Positions 22,178 through 32,037 of a stretch of 64,000 bases of DNA are shown here, in pieces (position 1 is the first letter of the stretch; each line of letters begins with the position of its first letter). Position numbers and translations under genes: made by a program. Origin of the DNA: Tuctoria greenei. Taxonomy: Eukaryota; Streptophyta; Magnoliopsida; Poales; Poaceae. The stretch is taken from contig JAYESD010000002.1 of the NCBI GenBank assembly GCA_036927565.1, forward strand, positions 232,645,605 through 232,709,604, written 5' to 3'. The notes below the pieces were generated by a model. The model ran no database searches and had not been told where the DNA came from. It saw only the letters and a program-made list of their open reading frames with translations.

Positions 22178-22816
22178 TTACAAACAAGAGTAAAGAAAAC
22201 ATGGACAAAAAACACGTAGAAACAAGAACAAAACTACTCCTAATCCCATTCTACTCAGAGGCCTCGTCCACCTCCACGCTGTGTGCGCCGTGGCCGATGC
22301 ATCATCCAGCGGCTCCGCCTCCGCCTCTGACGGCAGCAGCGACTCCTCTTCCGTCTCCACACCGAGCTTACAGGCAACGCTGTGCAGAATCTTCCAGCGG
22401 CCCTGTACCCCAGCAACCTCCGCGATCGTCTCGTGGAGGGCGTCGAGACGAGCGGCCACAAAGCATAACCCAAACAAGTAGTAGCCGGCGGAGTCCATGC
22501 TGGGGAGCTGGGGAAGCCTCCTAAGACCCAGATGGCGATAGATGAGAGATGTATTGTTAAATACATATCGTGACATTGTGTCCAGCGCTCTTGCATGTTC
22601 GACGGCGGAGGACACGTCGTCTTCGTCATCTTTAATTTGGCGCATTAATTCGTCGATGCGGGCGGTAAAGAGGCGGACAGTCTCCTATAACCAGTCGGGC
22701 TGAGGAGATGCGGTCGCCGCCATCAGTTCCACCGGCATTGCCGGCGGCGATGGAAATGGAGAAGGAGGTTCGGAGGATGTCGATGGCCTAGAGCGCTTCG
22801 GCGGGGGGCTGCCCAT
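22178..22816 (-). pseudogene. RLD-core family gene A1 (one nonsense codon)
   Basis: The ATG at 22816 opens a frame of 212 codons to the stop at 22178, with one in-frame TAG at 22687-22685 (codon 44). The start MGSPPPKRSRPSTSSEPP has a basic KRSRP motif, possibly a nuclear signal. The core reads DTMSRYVFNNTSL, RHLGLRRLPQL, then GYYLFGLCFVAARLDAL and HETIAEVAGVQGR. It pairs with A2 (32949-33710) along the whole gene, including flanks, in inverted orientation. The C-terminal end differs from A2 and becomes hydrophobic (LGVVLFLFLRVFCPC), probably after a frame change. Function unknown; I recognise no Pfam family. Confidence 0.7.
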
Positions 22817-22932
22817 TTGTGTGGCGATGGATGTGCAGAGAAAGAGCGAGAGGTGGTCGACAGTGGCGGGGGGAGATGTTTGGAGGCTAGGATCTAAGGA
22901 GCGGTGCGGCGGAGAAGCAAGAGAACAATGAG

Positions 22933-22940
22933 CCTTTATA
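22933..22940 (-). promoter_or_regulatory. TATA box of gene A1
   Basis: CCTTTATA on the + strand reads TATAAAGG on the minus strand. The distance to the ATG (22940 to 22816) equals that in gene A2 (32825 to 32949), 124 bp, and the sequence between is alignable. Confidence 0.65.
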
Positions 22941-22979
22941 GCGGGTCTCGTCTAATAGCGGGCGTGTGGTGAGGGGTCC

Positions 22980-23087
22980 CCGTCTCGACGTCGGTTTTTC
23001 ACAGGCAGTTTTTAAGTTTACCTCAGGCGGGTTTTACTTACCAACCGCCTGATAAGATATTTAATCAATAATATTAATTAAGAAGAA
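22980..23087. repeat. GGCGG-motif cluster upstream of gene A1
   Basis: CACAGGCAGTTTTTAAG, TCAGGCGGGTTTTACTTACC and AACCGCCTGATAAG lie within 80 bp. They form inverted pairs like those at 27800-27960 and 30645-30780. They look like subterminal repeats of a second, nested CACTA-like family or protein-binding sites. Confidence 0.6.
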
Positions 23088-23880
23088 GTAAATATCTTGA
23101 AAGACGGTTGGTACTTAATAACCGTCAAGGAAGATTTTTATCTCATACGTGTATTACTTACCAACCGCCTGAGATAATGCCCAATACTGTTCTTCAGTTT
23201 CCTTATCCCTTGCTTCATTTTTATTTAGATTCCAATATAAATACTCAAACATGTTTAGATTCTGCGAATTGTGTCCAAATTCGATGATTATTTCTTCTAC
23301 ATTTGTATAAAATCAACATCTACCGCATGAACAAATAATTTTAAAACTTGTATAGCTGACATTGTAATGTTTTGGTAAATATCAAATTAATTGCTACTCA
23401 CATATTATTCACATTTGTGTATCACATAAAAAAAAGATCCTTCACTCAAATTTGTTTGTATGAACATATTTGTATCATTTATACATGTATGAATTTTGTT
23501 AATTTTTTTAAAGCATTCCAACATGTCAAACATCAAATTATCCATCATTCTAACTAAATGCCCATATACATATGAGGCATTCATCAAATTATGAACACAC
23601 ATTGATTCAAAAAAATTTTAAAAAATCTTAAAAAATTCATAGAGGTTGCTATGGTGAGTAAAAATGTCCACTAAAAAAATAAATGATAAAGGCATTATAT
23701 TCATCAAGATAGAAAAATGAAAAATAGCATTTGTTGTATGTTTTTTATGTTCTGACCAATTTCAAAAGACGTATGAAGTGAAATTTAATGGTAACCTTTA
23801 CTTATCAATAATATTACAAGAAAGTGGAATTTTGACTTTTTAAAGGACCCACATTTAATCAAGAATATTAATTAAGAAGA
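23088..23880 (+). repeat. AT-rich repeat R, copy 2
   Basis: It has the same order of markers as copy 1 (793 bp between the AGTAAATATCTT boundaries). Small indels and substitutions occur throughout, and the start motif reads AAGACGGTTGG instead of CAGGCGGTTGG. Confidence 0.85.
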
Positions 23881-23924
23881 AGTAAATATCTTCACAGGCG
23901 GTTGGTACTTAATAACCGTCACTT

Positions 23925-24045
23925 TTTTCTTTGCAGTCCTAGCTACCGGCCTGTTGCATTTTCCTGTTACTACTACTTTACAAACCGCTTTGCGGGCCCC
24001 GCTGCGGGCGATCTCCTGGCAACTCCACCGGTTTGGGGACAAGGA
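23925..24045 (+). repeat. Second copy of the 19232-19345 segment
   Basis: The CAGTCCTAGCTACCGGCCTG ... CCGGTTTGGGGACAAGGA segment here follows a truncated GGCGGTTGGTACTTAATAACC motif. It shows that repeat and flank were copied together or joined by recombination. Confidence 0.75.
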
Positions 24046-24133
24046 GGGTTTGGCGATCGGAAAATTCGAACTAATTTTGCACAGATAGTACATCCATGAA
24101 CAAGAACACCAAGTACATTTAACTTAAAAACAT

Positions 24134-24222
24134 TACTCCCCCCGTCCCAAAATACTACTTGTCCCTTTCGATGGAGGGAGTATCTCCGTCCCAAAATACT
24201 TGTCGCTTTGGGTGGAGGGAGT
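24134..24222. mobile_element. Stowaway-like MITE remnant
   Basis: CTCCCCCCGTCCCAAAATAC at the left and GGTGGAGGGAGTA at the right are inverted, with an internal second CTCCGTCCCAAAATACTTG. TA dinucleotides flank it. The CTCCCTCCGT terminus is typical of grass Stowaway (Tc1/mariner) MITEs. The internal duplicate suggests two elements collapsed into one. Confidence 0.6.
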
Positions 24223-24347
24223 ATATTACAAACACAAGAAAAGATAAACTACAACTAAAACCATGAAATGAAAAACTACAACTAAAAACATGAAACAAAA
24301 AACTACAACTAAAAACATGAAAAGAAAACACCTAAATACTACTCTAC
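24223..24347. other. Short AT-rich tandem repeat after RLD gene C
   Basis: AAACTACAACTAAAAACATG occurs about four times in a row (24245-24320), a roughly 27-bp repeat in the 3' flank of gene C. Confidence 0.6.
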
Positions 24348-24764
24348 TCAGCCTCCACCTCCTCCTCCTCGGGTGGGTCCTCGGGCTCCTGACCCTCCTC
24401 TAGCGCCTCGGGCTCCGGCGGCGGAAGGTGACCCAGTCTCAGCCACCGCCACGACGAGGTTGCAACGACCCGCGACGCCGAGCTCGGCCGCCATCGTCTC
24501 CCAGAGGGAGTCGAGACGAGAGGCCACGTGCGAGAGGCCGAAGACGTAGTGGCCCGTGGTGTCCATTCTAGTACTTTGTGTAAGGGTACCGAGCCTAAGG
24601 CATTCCATGGAGTGAGATGTATCCGTAAATACATCTCGGGCCATGTTGAACAGGAGGGTATCCTTCACGCGCGGCGGCGAGGGAGGGTCCAGCCGCGGCC
24701 GCTTACCGGCGGCCGGGTCCCTCGGCGGGCTTGGTGACGGAGGATTGCTCGAGCTCGAAAGCAT
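24348..24764 (-). CDS. RLD-core family gene C, intact 138-aa frame
   Basis: ATG at 24764 to stop at 24348, no interruption. The start MLSSSSNPPSPSPPRDPAAG is followed by the basic KRPRLDPPSPPR motif. The core has LFNMARDVFTDTSHSM, LRLGTLTQS, then GHYVFGLSHVASRLDSL and ETMAAELGVAGR. The tail is Gly/Glu-rich and shorter than in A2 and B2. A TATAAGAT box lies 96 bp upstream (24860). Only the core is shared with the A and B genes; the termini are unrelated, which suggests constraint on the core. Function unknown. Confidence 0.65.
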   Translation of the reverse strand: MLSSSSNPPSPSPPRDPAAGKRPRLDPPSPPRVKDTLLFNMARDVFTDTSHSMECLRLGTLTQSTRMDTTGHYVFGLSHVASRLDSLWETMAAELGVAGRCNLVVAVAETGSPSAAGARGARGGSGARGPTRGGGGGG

Positions 24765-24850
24765 TTGTTGTATACTAGCCGCGGCTAGGTTTTGTGGAGA
24801 GAAGAGAGGATGTTAGAACGGCTGTGCAGAAAAGACGATGGCGCGGGTGA

Positions 24851-24860
24851 CCATCTTATA
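24851..24860 (-). promoter_or_regulatory. TATA-like box of gene C
   Basis: TATAAGATGG on the minus strand lies 87-96 bp before the ATG at 24764. A CTCCCTCCGTCCC MITE-like end sits just upstream (24861), so the promoter borders an insertion. Confidence 0.4.
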
Positions 24861-24874
24861 CTCCCTCCGTCCCA

Positions 24875-25669
24875 AGTAAATATCTTCACAGGCGGTTGGT
24901 ACTTAATAACCTTTCGAGAAGATTTTTATCTCAGTCGGTTATTACTTACCAACCGCCTGAGATAATGCCCGATACTGTTCTTCAGTTTCCTTATCCCTTG
25001 CTTCTTTTTTATTTAGATTCCAATATAAATACTCAAACATGTTTAGATTCTGCAAATTGTGTCCAAATTATATGATTCTTTCTTCTACATTTGTATAAAA
25101 TTAACATCTACCACCTGAACAAAAAATTTTAAAACTTGTATAGCTGACATAGTAATGTTTTGGTAAATATCAAATTAATTTCTACTCACATATTATTCAC
25201 ATTTGTGTATCTCGTAAAAAAAAGTTCCTTCACTCAAATTTGTTTGTTTGAACATATTTGTATCATTTATACATGTATGAATTTTGTTAATTTTTTTAAA
25301 AGCATTCCAACATGTCAAACTTCAAATTATCCATCATTCTAACTAAAAGCTCATATACATATGAGGCATTCATCAAATTATGAACACACATTGATTCAAA
25401 AAAATTTAAAAAAATCTGAAAAAATTCATAGAGGTTGGTATGATGAGTAAAAATGTCCACTGAAAAAATAAATGAAAAAGGCATTATATTCATCAAGATA
25501 GAAAAATGAAAAATATCATTTGTTGTATGTTATTTATGTTCTGACCGATTTCAAAAGATTTATGAAGTGAAATTTAATGGTAACCTTTACTTATCAATAA
25601 TATTACAAGAAAGTGGAATTTTGCCTTTTTAAAGGACCCACATTTAATCAAGAATATTAATTAAGAAGA
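24875..25669 (+). repeat. AT-rich repeat R, copy 3
   Basis: It directly follows a CTCCCTCCGTCCCAAG MITE-like end at 24861. It is 795 bp long and in direct tandem with copy 4. Confidence 0.85.
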
Positions 25670-26461
25670 AGTAAATATCTTCACAGGCGGTTGGTACTTA
25701 ATAACCGTCAAGGAAGATTTTTATCTCAGTCGGGTGTTACTTACCAACAATCTGAGATAATGCCCGATACTGTTCTTCAGTTTCCTTATCCCTTGCTTCT
25801 TTTTTATTTAGATTCCAATATAAATACTTAAACATGTTTAGATTCCGCAAATTGTGTCCAAATTATATGATTCTTTCTTCTACATTTGTATAAAATTAAC
25901 ATCTACCACCTGAACAAAAAATTTTAAAACTTGTATAGCTGACATTGTAATGTTTTGATAAATATCAAATTAATTTCTACTCACATATTATTCACATTTG
26001 TGTATCTCGTAAAAAAAAAGATCCTTCACTAAAATTTGTTTGTATGAATATATTTGTATCACTTATACATGTATGAATTTTGTTAATTTTTTAAAAGCAT
26101 TCCAAAGTGTCAAACTTCAAATTATCCATCGTTCTAACTAAATGCTAATATACATATGAGGCATTCATAAAATTATAAACACACATTGATTCAAAAAAAT
26201 TTAAAAAAAATCTAAAAAAATTCATAGAGTTTGGTATGATGAGTAAAAATGTCCACTGAAAAATAAATGAAAAAGGCATTATATTCATCAAGATAGAAAA
26301 ATGAAAAATATCATTTGTTGTATGTTTTTTATGTTCTGACCGATTTCAAAAGATTTATGAAGTGAAATTTAATGGTAACCTTTACTTATGAATAATATAA
26401 CAAGAAAGTGGAATTTTTCCTTTTTAAAGGACCCACATTTAATCAAGAATATTAATTAAGA
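25670..26461 (+). repeat. AT-rich repeat R, copy 4
   Basis: This is the tandem neighbour of copy 3, 792 bp, ending at AGTAAATATCTTCACAGGCG (26462). Its downstream flank (26462-26830) matches the downstream flank of copy 1 (20199-20570), so a block of about 1.17 kb is duplicated. Confidence 0.85.
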
Positions 26462-26835
26462 AGTAAATATCTTCACAGGCGGTTGATACTTAATAACCTT
26501 CTGAGATGTTTATCTCAATTCGGTATTACTTACCAATCGCCTGAGATAATCTTCTTCTAAGACGAGTTTGAATTACCAACCGCCTAAGATAATTACCTTA
26601 TGATACCCGAGTCTGAGGAACACGATGAACACACTACACATTCATTCATTCACACAGTTTAAGAACACACAAGATACTCATTCATTAACAATATTCAATC
26701 ACGCATCTCACAAAAGAACACAAGATACACAAGTAATATTCAGTCACATAGATGAACAAAGATAGATTTCATTCATTAACAATATTTACAAAACAGAAGC
26801 AACTAAAAACAACAAAGAAATACTAATTAAATCCT
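26462..26835 (+). repeat. Duplicated flank S, copy 2 (3' flank of gene B1)
   Basis: It matches 20199-20570. It ends 10-15 bp from the stop codon of the minus-strand gene B1, so it probably holds that gene's 3' untranslated region. Confidence 0.8.
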
Positions 26836-26845
26836 ACTCCTACTG

Positions 26846-27247
26846 CTACTCCTCTTCCTCCTCCTCGTCCTCCGGCGCCGGTGCAATAGGGGTCGGTTGC
26901 ACCAGCTGCACTGGCTGCACCGCCGGTGCAACCTCGAGGTTGCTAGACGTCGCCTCCACCAGCGTTCTGTGGCCCTCGGGGCCAAGAACCTAGGCCATCG
27001 TTGCGAACAGAATGTCGAGACGATCAGCCACCCCCGTGAGGGCGTAGAGGTAGTGGCCGATGGTACTCATTCCAGTATACTCTGGAAGGGTACCTAGCCC
27101 CAAGGCACTCATGGCGTGAGACGTATTGTTGTACGCCTCTCGCGCCATGAGGAGGCCCTGCTGGGTGTTGAACCTCTCGGGGGAGTTGCAACATAGTTTC
27201 TTGCAAGGTGGCTCCTTCGCAGGGCTTTGCGGCGGAAGGTCGGCCAT
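26846..27247 (-). pseudogene. RLD-core family gene B1 (one nonsense codon)
   Basis: The ATG at 27247 opens MADLPPQSPAKEPPCKKLCC. The core follows: LMAREAYNNTSHAM, LGLGTLPEY, then GHYLYALTGVADRLDIL and FATMA. A TAG at 26992-26990 stands where B2 has a Gln codon. The frame then continues in family-like fashion (VLGPEGHRTLVEAT) to an acidic end (EDEEEEEE) and a stop at 26848-26846, 133 codons in all. The tail similarity past the stop shows the nonsense codon is recent. It pairs with B2 in inverted orientation. Function unknown. Confidence 0.65.
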
Positions 27248-27472
27248 AGTGGTGTTGGCTCGTCGGAGCGGAGGAAGACGAAGAAAAGAAGAGGATTCAA
27301 AGTGAGCGACGCGCTTGTGGAGAACTAATGGGTGATAGCGCGTCTTTAAGGCCGCTCGGAGTGGAAGATGGAGCAGTTGGTTTACCGCGCATTGAAAGGT
27401 CACGCCTCGGGGAAAAGAAAGGTCGCGCACGGTCGTCGACACGTCTTCACAGGATGTTGGTGAGGGGTCTTT

Positions 27473-27781
27473 ATGTAGGCGTTCATCAAATTATGAACAC
27501 ACATTTATTCAAAAAAATTTAAAAAAAATCTGAAAAAATTAATAGAGGTTGGTATGATGAGTAATAATGTCCATGAAAAAATAAATCAAAAAAGCATTAT
27601 GTTCATCAAGGTAGAAAAATGAAAAATAGCATTTGTTTATGTTTTTTATGTTCTGACAAATTTCAAATGATTTATAAAGTGAAATTTAATGGTAACCTTT
27701 ACATATCAATAATATTACAAGAAAGTGGAATTTTGCCTTTTTAAAGGACCCACATTTAATCAAGAATATTAATTAAGAAGA
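27473..27781 (+). repeat. AT-rich repeat R, copy 5 (3' part only)
   Basis: It begins inside the unit at GGCGTTCATCAAATTATGAAC and keeps the last about 310 bp up to AGTAAATATCTTCATAGACGG. It is truncated at the 5' side, directly upstream of RLD-core gene B1. Confidence 0.8.
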
Positions 27782-27965
27782 AGTAAATATCTTCATAGAC
27801 GGTTGGTACTTAATAACCGCCTGAGAAGATGTTTATCTCGGATGTTACTAACCAACCGCCTAAGATAATTTTATCTTCTCGGGCGGTTGGTAAGTAAAAC
27901 TCGCCTGAGGTAACCATCTTCTCAGACAGTCGGTACTTAAAATCCGCCTGAGAAAATTGGAGTTT
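27782..27965. repeat. Dense GGCGG/CCGCC motif cluster before the Ulp1-like gene
   Basis: It contains GACGGTTGGTACTTAATAACC, CGCCTGAGAAGATG, TAACCAACCGCC, CGGGCGGTTGGTAAGTAA, CTCGCCTGAGG and AATCCGCCTGAGAAAA within about 170 bp, alternating in orientation. This is the densest of five such clusters in 19.4-34.3 kb. Confidence 0.75.
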
Positions 27966-28216
27966 ATATATACCCTCGGCAGCCAAGTGTTCGCCCTCGT
28001 CACTTCCAGGTAGGCCGGCGAGCTTCGCCGTCGCCGCCGAGCTTCGCCCTAGTCACTTCCAGGTATGCCCTCATCGCTAAAAAGGAGTGTCTCTTATCGC
28101 CTGCAGCTACCTCGCCTCGCCTCACCTCACCATCCAAATCCAAGTGCCACACTTTGCAATTCTTGATACTAGAAAAAGGCAGAGCAGGGAACAAAACCAA
28201 ATAGGTTGCCACTGCT

Positions 28217-30445
28217 ATGGCAAAGCCTGATCATGACTTCAACAGCAATCCACTTCCGTTGTATTATGTTGTGGTGCAAGTTCTTCAGATCATTGATAAT
28301 GATTATGAAGATTATGAAATAGACCACGTCACACCTGAGGGGATCGCAACTCTGGGGCAGGCTATCAACCAATTAATCCTTTGGCACCGATGCGATATCG
28401 TGTTGGAAGATGAGCCAATTTCTAGCCCCGTCGCATCTCCAAATACTGCAACCCCATCTTCTATGGCGAAAGTGCATGAAGATCCACTCCCAGTCCAGGA
28501 AGATCCACTCCCCCTATGTCTCTGCAAGGATGATATCCAAGAGCAACAAGTTGGACAACAACTTCAAGCAGTACCAGAGCATGCTGTTGCTAGTAAAGAG
28601 CAACCAGTTGAGCAACAGCTTGAAGTAGTACTAGAGCCGACTGCTGAGAGTAAAGAGCAATCAGTTGAACAAAAGGTTCAACAACAAGCCAGTGTACAAC
28701 TTCCGATGACTACTCCTCGATCATCAGTTTCTATCAAAGTTACCTCATACGAAAATAAGAAATCTTCATCAGAAGTGTCAAAATATTTGGAAACTATGAA
28801 GGAAAATATTATAAAATTGAGTGCATCTCATTCTTCTCATGAGCCATCATTAGGAGATATCGAGGAGTGAGAAGAAGACGGTGTCATGTATAATCGGCGG
28901 ACGGCTTTAGTTAAACCAGGAGTTCCATTATACAAGCTTGAGGATGTTCCTCCTGAATTTAAGAATGGGAAGCCGTTCATGACATCCGTACAACTTAGCA
29001 AACAACCCGTCCAGCTCAGAAGAATGCATGAGTGGTACATCCTTGCCAGCACAAAATATGATCTTAATTGCGTCACATTTCGTATTCCAAAAGAAGCATT
29101 CTGGAGCACTGGAGTGGATAGACGAGTCATTTTATTTGAAGAGCTGCATGCCCTTTTCCATCGGGGCATGCTCGAAATCAACCTGCTGCTCGTCTAGTGC
29201 TTGTAAGTGATCTAATATTTTGTATTTGCTTTTCTTACTACACGTGTACGCGTTTCATGAGATTATAACAATTCTGAACTTCTTCAATAGGATGCAATAC
29301 ATTGATAATGAAAAGTTGGAGCGCAAGACAGGTATCCTTGACCCTACTAGGATTGCAAAGGTGCTATTCGACATCCAGGCGGATCAAGACTCAACACAGT
29401 TCAAACACATGAAAAGAAAAGATTTTGAAAAAGCAATCGCAAAACTTAAGAAGGATAAAAGGACAGAAGTTGCAGCTTACATAGGACATGCGATGCTTAA
29501 CTTTGTCAGAGACGGCAAGGACCTCATAAAGGCTCCATACCACTTCGAGTAAGTTCGACACATGACATTGAAATAGCAATTATTGGTAATTGTTAACACG
29601 TGTGTTTGTATGTTTGCAGTAATCACTACATAATGATCTTCATCAAGCCAACGCAGGGAATGGCAACAGTCTTGGACTCGGCCAATTTCTCACCAGATCG
29701 TTACAAAGATTTCCTTTCCATTTTGAAATCGTACGTTTATTCAATAATTTTAATTTACGCAAATTTAGAATGTGTTGATAAGTTTTATATGATATTTCTT
29801 GTATTACAGCGCTTGGTGGTTTTACGCGGAACGGCTTGGCGGTGAGAAACCTTCCAATACGAATGCATTGGACATTAAAACATATTATGCTTGTCCGAAG
29901 CAGCCTGCTGGGAGTGTCTTACGCGGGTATTATGTATGCGAGCATCTTCGGACCGCCGGCGTATATAGAGTGAATCGTGAGGATGTAAGTTATCCATAAT
30001 GTCGATATCTTATTTTCTTACTTTTGTGTTTCATTTTCATTGTAACTATCATAGTTTAATACTTATATTCTCTGCTGTTCAATATTACCAGAAACATTAT
30101 TTTAATATTTTGATTCCAACTTCAAGATTCAATTGCTCATAGTACAACTGCTCCAAAAATACCAAATAAATTCTTGTATACTCTCACTTTGATCTATACT
30201 TTGAGATTGTTCAAACCAATACATTCTAAACCTTGTTATGTGTTATATTGCAGCACACGAAGAATCTGAACGAAGAATGGCCGGTTTGTAGAAGTATTCC
30301 TAGTGGAGCCGACAGGATTGCTGCTGAACTCTGTCAATTCATTCGTCACGAAATTTTGCACAAAAGAGGGGAGTTCTTTGATGAGGATGGTGCAGCAGCT
30401 GATGTGCCAGAACTTTGCGACTATGCCAATAGAAACAGTTTTTAG
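28217..30445 (+). pseudogene. Ulp1/peptidase C48-like gene, five exons, catalytic Cys replaced by Arg
   Basis: The exon model is 28217-29202, 29291-29548, 29620-29730, 29810-29984 and 30254-30445, all with GT-AG borders. Exon 1 opens MAKPDHDFNSNPLPL and holds a Gln/Glu-rich repeat region (EQQVGQQLQ, EQPVEQQLE, EQSVEQKVQ). The protease part has the His in HFDNHYIMIFIKP across the exon 2/3 border, Asp in TVLDSANF, and the Gln in CPKQPAGS. The nucleophile position in VLRGYYVC reads Arg (CGC), one transition from Cys (TGC). In-frame stops at 28868-28870 (TGA) and 29195-29197 (TAG) break exon 1. Ulp1 enzymes cleave SUMO from proteins; Ulp1-like genes are known cargo of plant MULE (Kaonashi) and CACTA elements. 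All visible lesions are single bases. Confidence 0.8.
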
Positions 30446-31070
30446 TGAAAACTTGTAAACTTTGAGATGAATTGTATCTGTAACTTGTACATATGTATAT
30501 TGTTTTAGTGAAATTGACTTCTGTGATGATAATATTGTTGACTTTTGTTCTGTGATGATATTATTGATTTTTGTTCTGTGATTATATTGAATTGACATGG
30601 AAATTAGAAATAACAGCAGTAGTACTGCATAGGTTATACCTTATTATAGGCGGTTATTAACCAACGGCTAGACATGTCTATGAAAAACAATTATCAAAGA
30701 CGGCTAGATACAAGTAAAGAACCATCTGTGATAACCTACTTATCTCAGGCGGTTACTGTTATGGTAGAAACCGACTACGGTAAAATGTCTTCACAGAGGA
30801 ACAATGACATTGAGTTCATTAACATAAAACAATACTACTACGAAACAAGAAAAACAACATCACGAAACAAGAAAACCAACATCACAGACCCTTTCTTCCT
30901 CGCGCCGAGGGCGCGCGCGCAGCGCCGCCGTGGCGGGGCTCGCCGGGCCCGGAGATCTCGCCGCTGGCCTTTCCAGTGCGCCAAGTAACTGACGCGCCGC
31001 ACGAGGTCTGCGGAGATGTTAAGAAGCCGTGGTGCAGGGACGCGTGCGTGACGTTCCACATGGATATTGA
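30446..31070. other. Spacer with GGCGG motifs and CpG-rich stretch
   Basis: 30470-30580 has TGTGATGATATTATTGA-type direct repeats in the 3' flank of the protease gene. 30640-30780 carries TAGGCGGTTATTAACC, ACGGCTAGACATG, ACGGCTAGATACA and TCAGGCGGTTACTG. 30895-30965 is strongly CpG-rich. No supported gene. Confidence 0.5.
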
Positions 31071-31181
31071 AATCTCCTGCAGTACTGCAGGTGCATTAGA
31101 AGTCACTGACATGTGGGTCCCACAGAGCATAGGGCCCACATGTCAGTGACCTCTAATGCACCTGCAGTACTGCAGGGGATT
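31071..31181. mobile_element. Near-perfect palindromic MITE or foldback
   Basis: Two arms of about 49 bp (31071-31119 and 31133-31181) are inverted with very few mismatches, around a 13-bp loop. Each arm starts AATCYCCTGCAGTACTGCAG and contains GTCACTGACATGTGGG. The outer part CCTGCAGTACTGCAGG is itself a palindrome. A related CCCCTGCAGTACTACGGG occurs at 37161. Confidence 0.8.
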
Positions 31182-31416
31182 CGGTTCCACAAGAGAGACA
31201 GAAGGACCTCTGAAGATCGTCTTCCATAGTAGTTTAATTGCGCCGCACGAGGTCTGCAAAGAGTTCAATGTGCGGGAAACGAACCGCTCCCTCGTCTACT
31301 CCGCACAGACCATATAGGTGTGTTGTCAGTTATGTACAAGCACATAACTTTTGCACTCCTTTCTTCTTCTTCCATCGTTCCACCTCCTAGCCCGGCGCCG
31401 ACGAACCACCACAGCC

Positions 31417-32037
31417 ATGGCCAACCTTCCGCCTCCTAGCCTACCGAGGCAGCCACCCTGCAAGCGGATATGTTGCAGCTCCCCCGAGAGGGTGAACGAC
31501 GACCAGTGCCTCATTATGGCGCGAGAGGCGTACAACAGTACGTCTTGGGCCTTGAACGCCTTGGGTCTTAGTACCACCAGCCGCTATCTCTATGCCCTCA
31601 CGGGTGTGGCCGATCGCCTGGACATCTTGTCCGGGACGATGGCCCAGGAGCTCGGCGCCGAGGGCCGTAGTGCCCTGGTGGCGGCGACGGAGAGGAACTT
31701 TTGTTGCGGCGGGATTCCACTCCCGGTGCAGCTGGAGCCAGCGGTGCAGCCGGAGCACTCGGCTCAGCCGGAGCAGCCGGCCCACTCTCCTGCTGCATCG
31801 TCGCCGGAGGAGGAGGAGGAGGAGGAGGAGGACGACGACGATGACGATGACGACGACGATGATGATGACGATGACGATGATGATGACGATGACGACGACG
31901 ACAATGACAACGGCGACGACGATGGCGACCACCACCACCACCACGACGATGACGACGATGACGAGGAGGATGAGGAGGACCGCTTGTCGTGGTTTGAGAA
32001 GTTGGGGGAGAGGGCGGAGGAGGCGGGGCCAACATAG
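31417..32037 (+). CDS. RLD-core family gene B2, open 206-aa frame with acidic tail
   Basis: ATG at 31417 opens MANLPPPSLPRQPPCKRICC and runs to TAG at 32035. The core reads LIMAREAYNSTSWALNALGL, then, after an in-frame deletion of about 11 residues relative to B1, SRYLYALTGVADRLDIL and GTMAQELGAEGRSALVAATE. The deletion removes the GH of the core motif. The tail (about residues 130-195) is Glu/Asp/His-rich, encoded by a GAG/GAC/GAT triplet run (31806-31985) that has evidently expanded. An upstream in-frame ATG at 31351 would add 22 basic residues (LLARRRRTTTA); the family alignment favours 31417. Function unknown; strongly acidic tails occur in chromatin and activation proteins. Confidence 0.65.
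   Translation: MANLPPPSLPRQPPCKRICCSSPERVNDDQCLIMAREAYNSTSWALNALGLSTTSRYLYALTGVADRLDILSGTMAQELGAEGRSALVAATERNFCCGGIPLPVQLEPAVQPEHSAQPEQPAHSPAASSPEEEEEEEEDDDDDDDDDDDDDDDDDDDDDDDDNDNGDDDGDHHHHHDDDDDDEEDEEDRLSWFEKLGERAEEAGPT
31806..31985 (+). repeat. GAN triplet repeat in gene B2
   Basis: Nearly uninterrupted GAG, GAC and GAT triplets span 180 bp, encoding an Asp/Glu run with a short His run (CACCAC at about 31930). It is a replication-slippage-prone tract. Confidence 0.85.

Noticed and set aside
22201..22524. 107-aa plus-strand frame opposite gene A1
   Set aside because: The minus-strand reading matches four other family members, and the plus-strand reading matches nothing.
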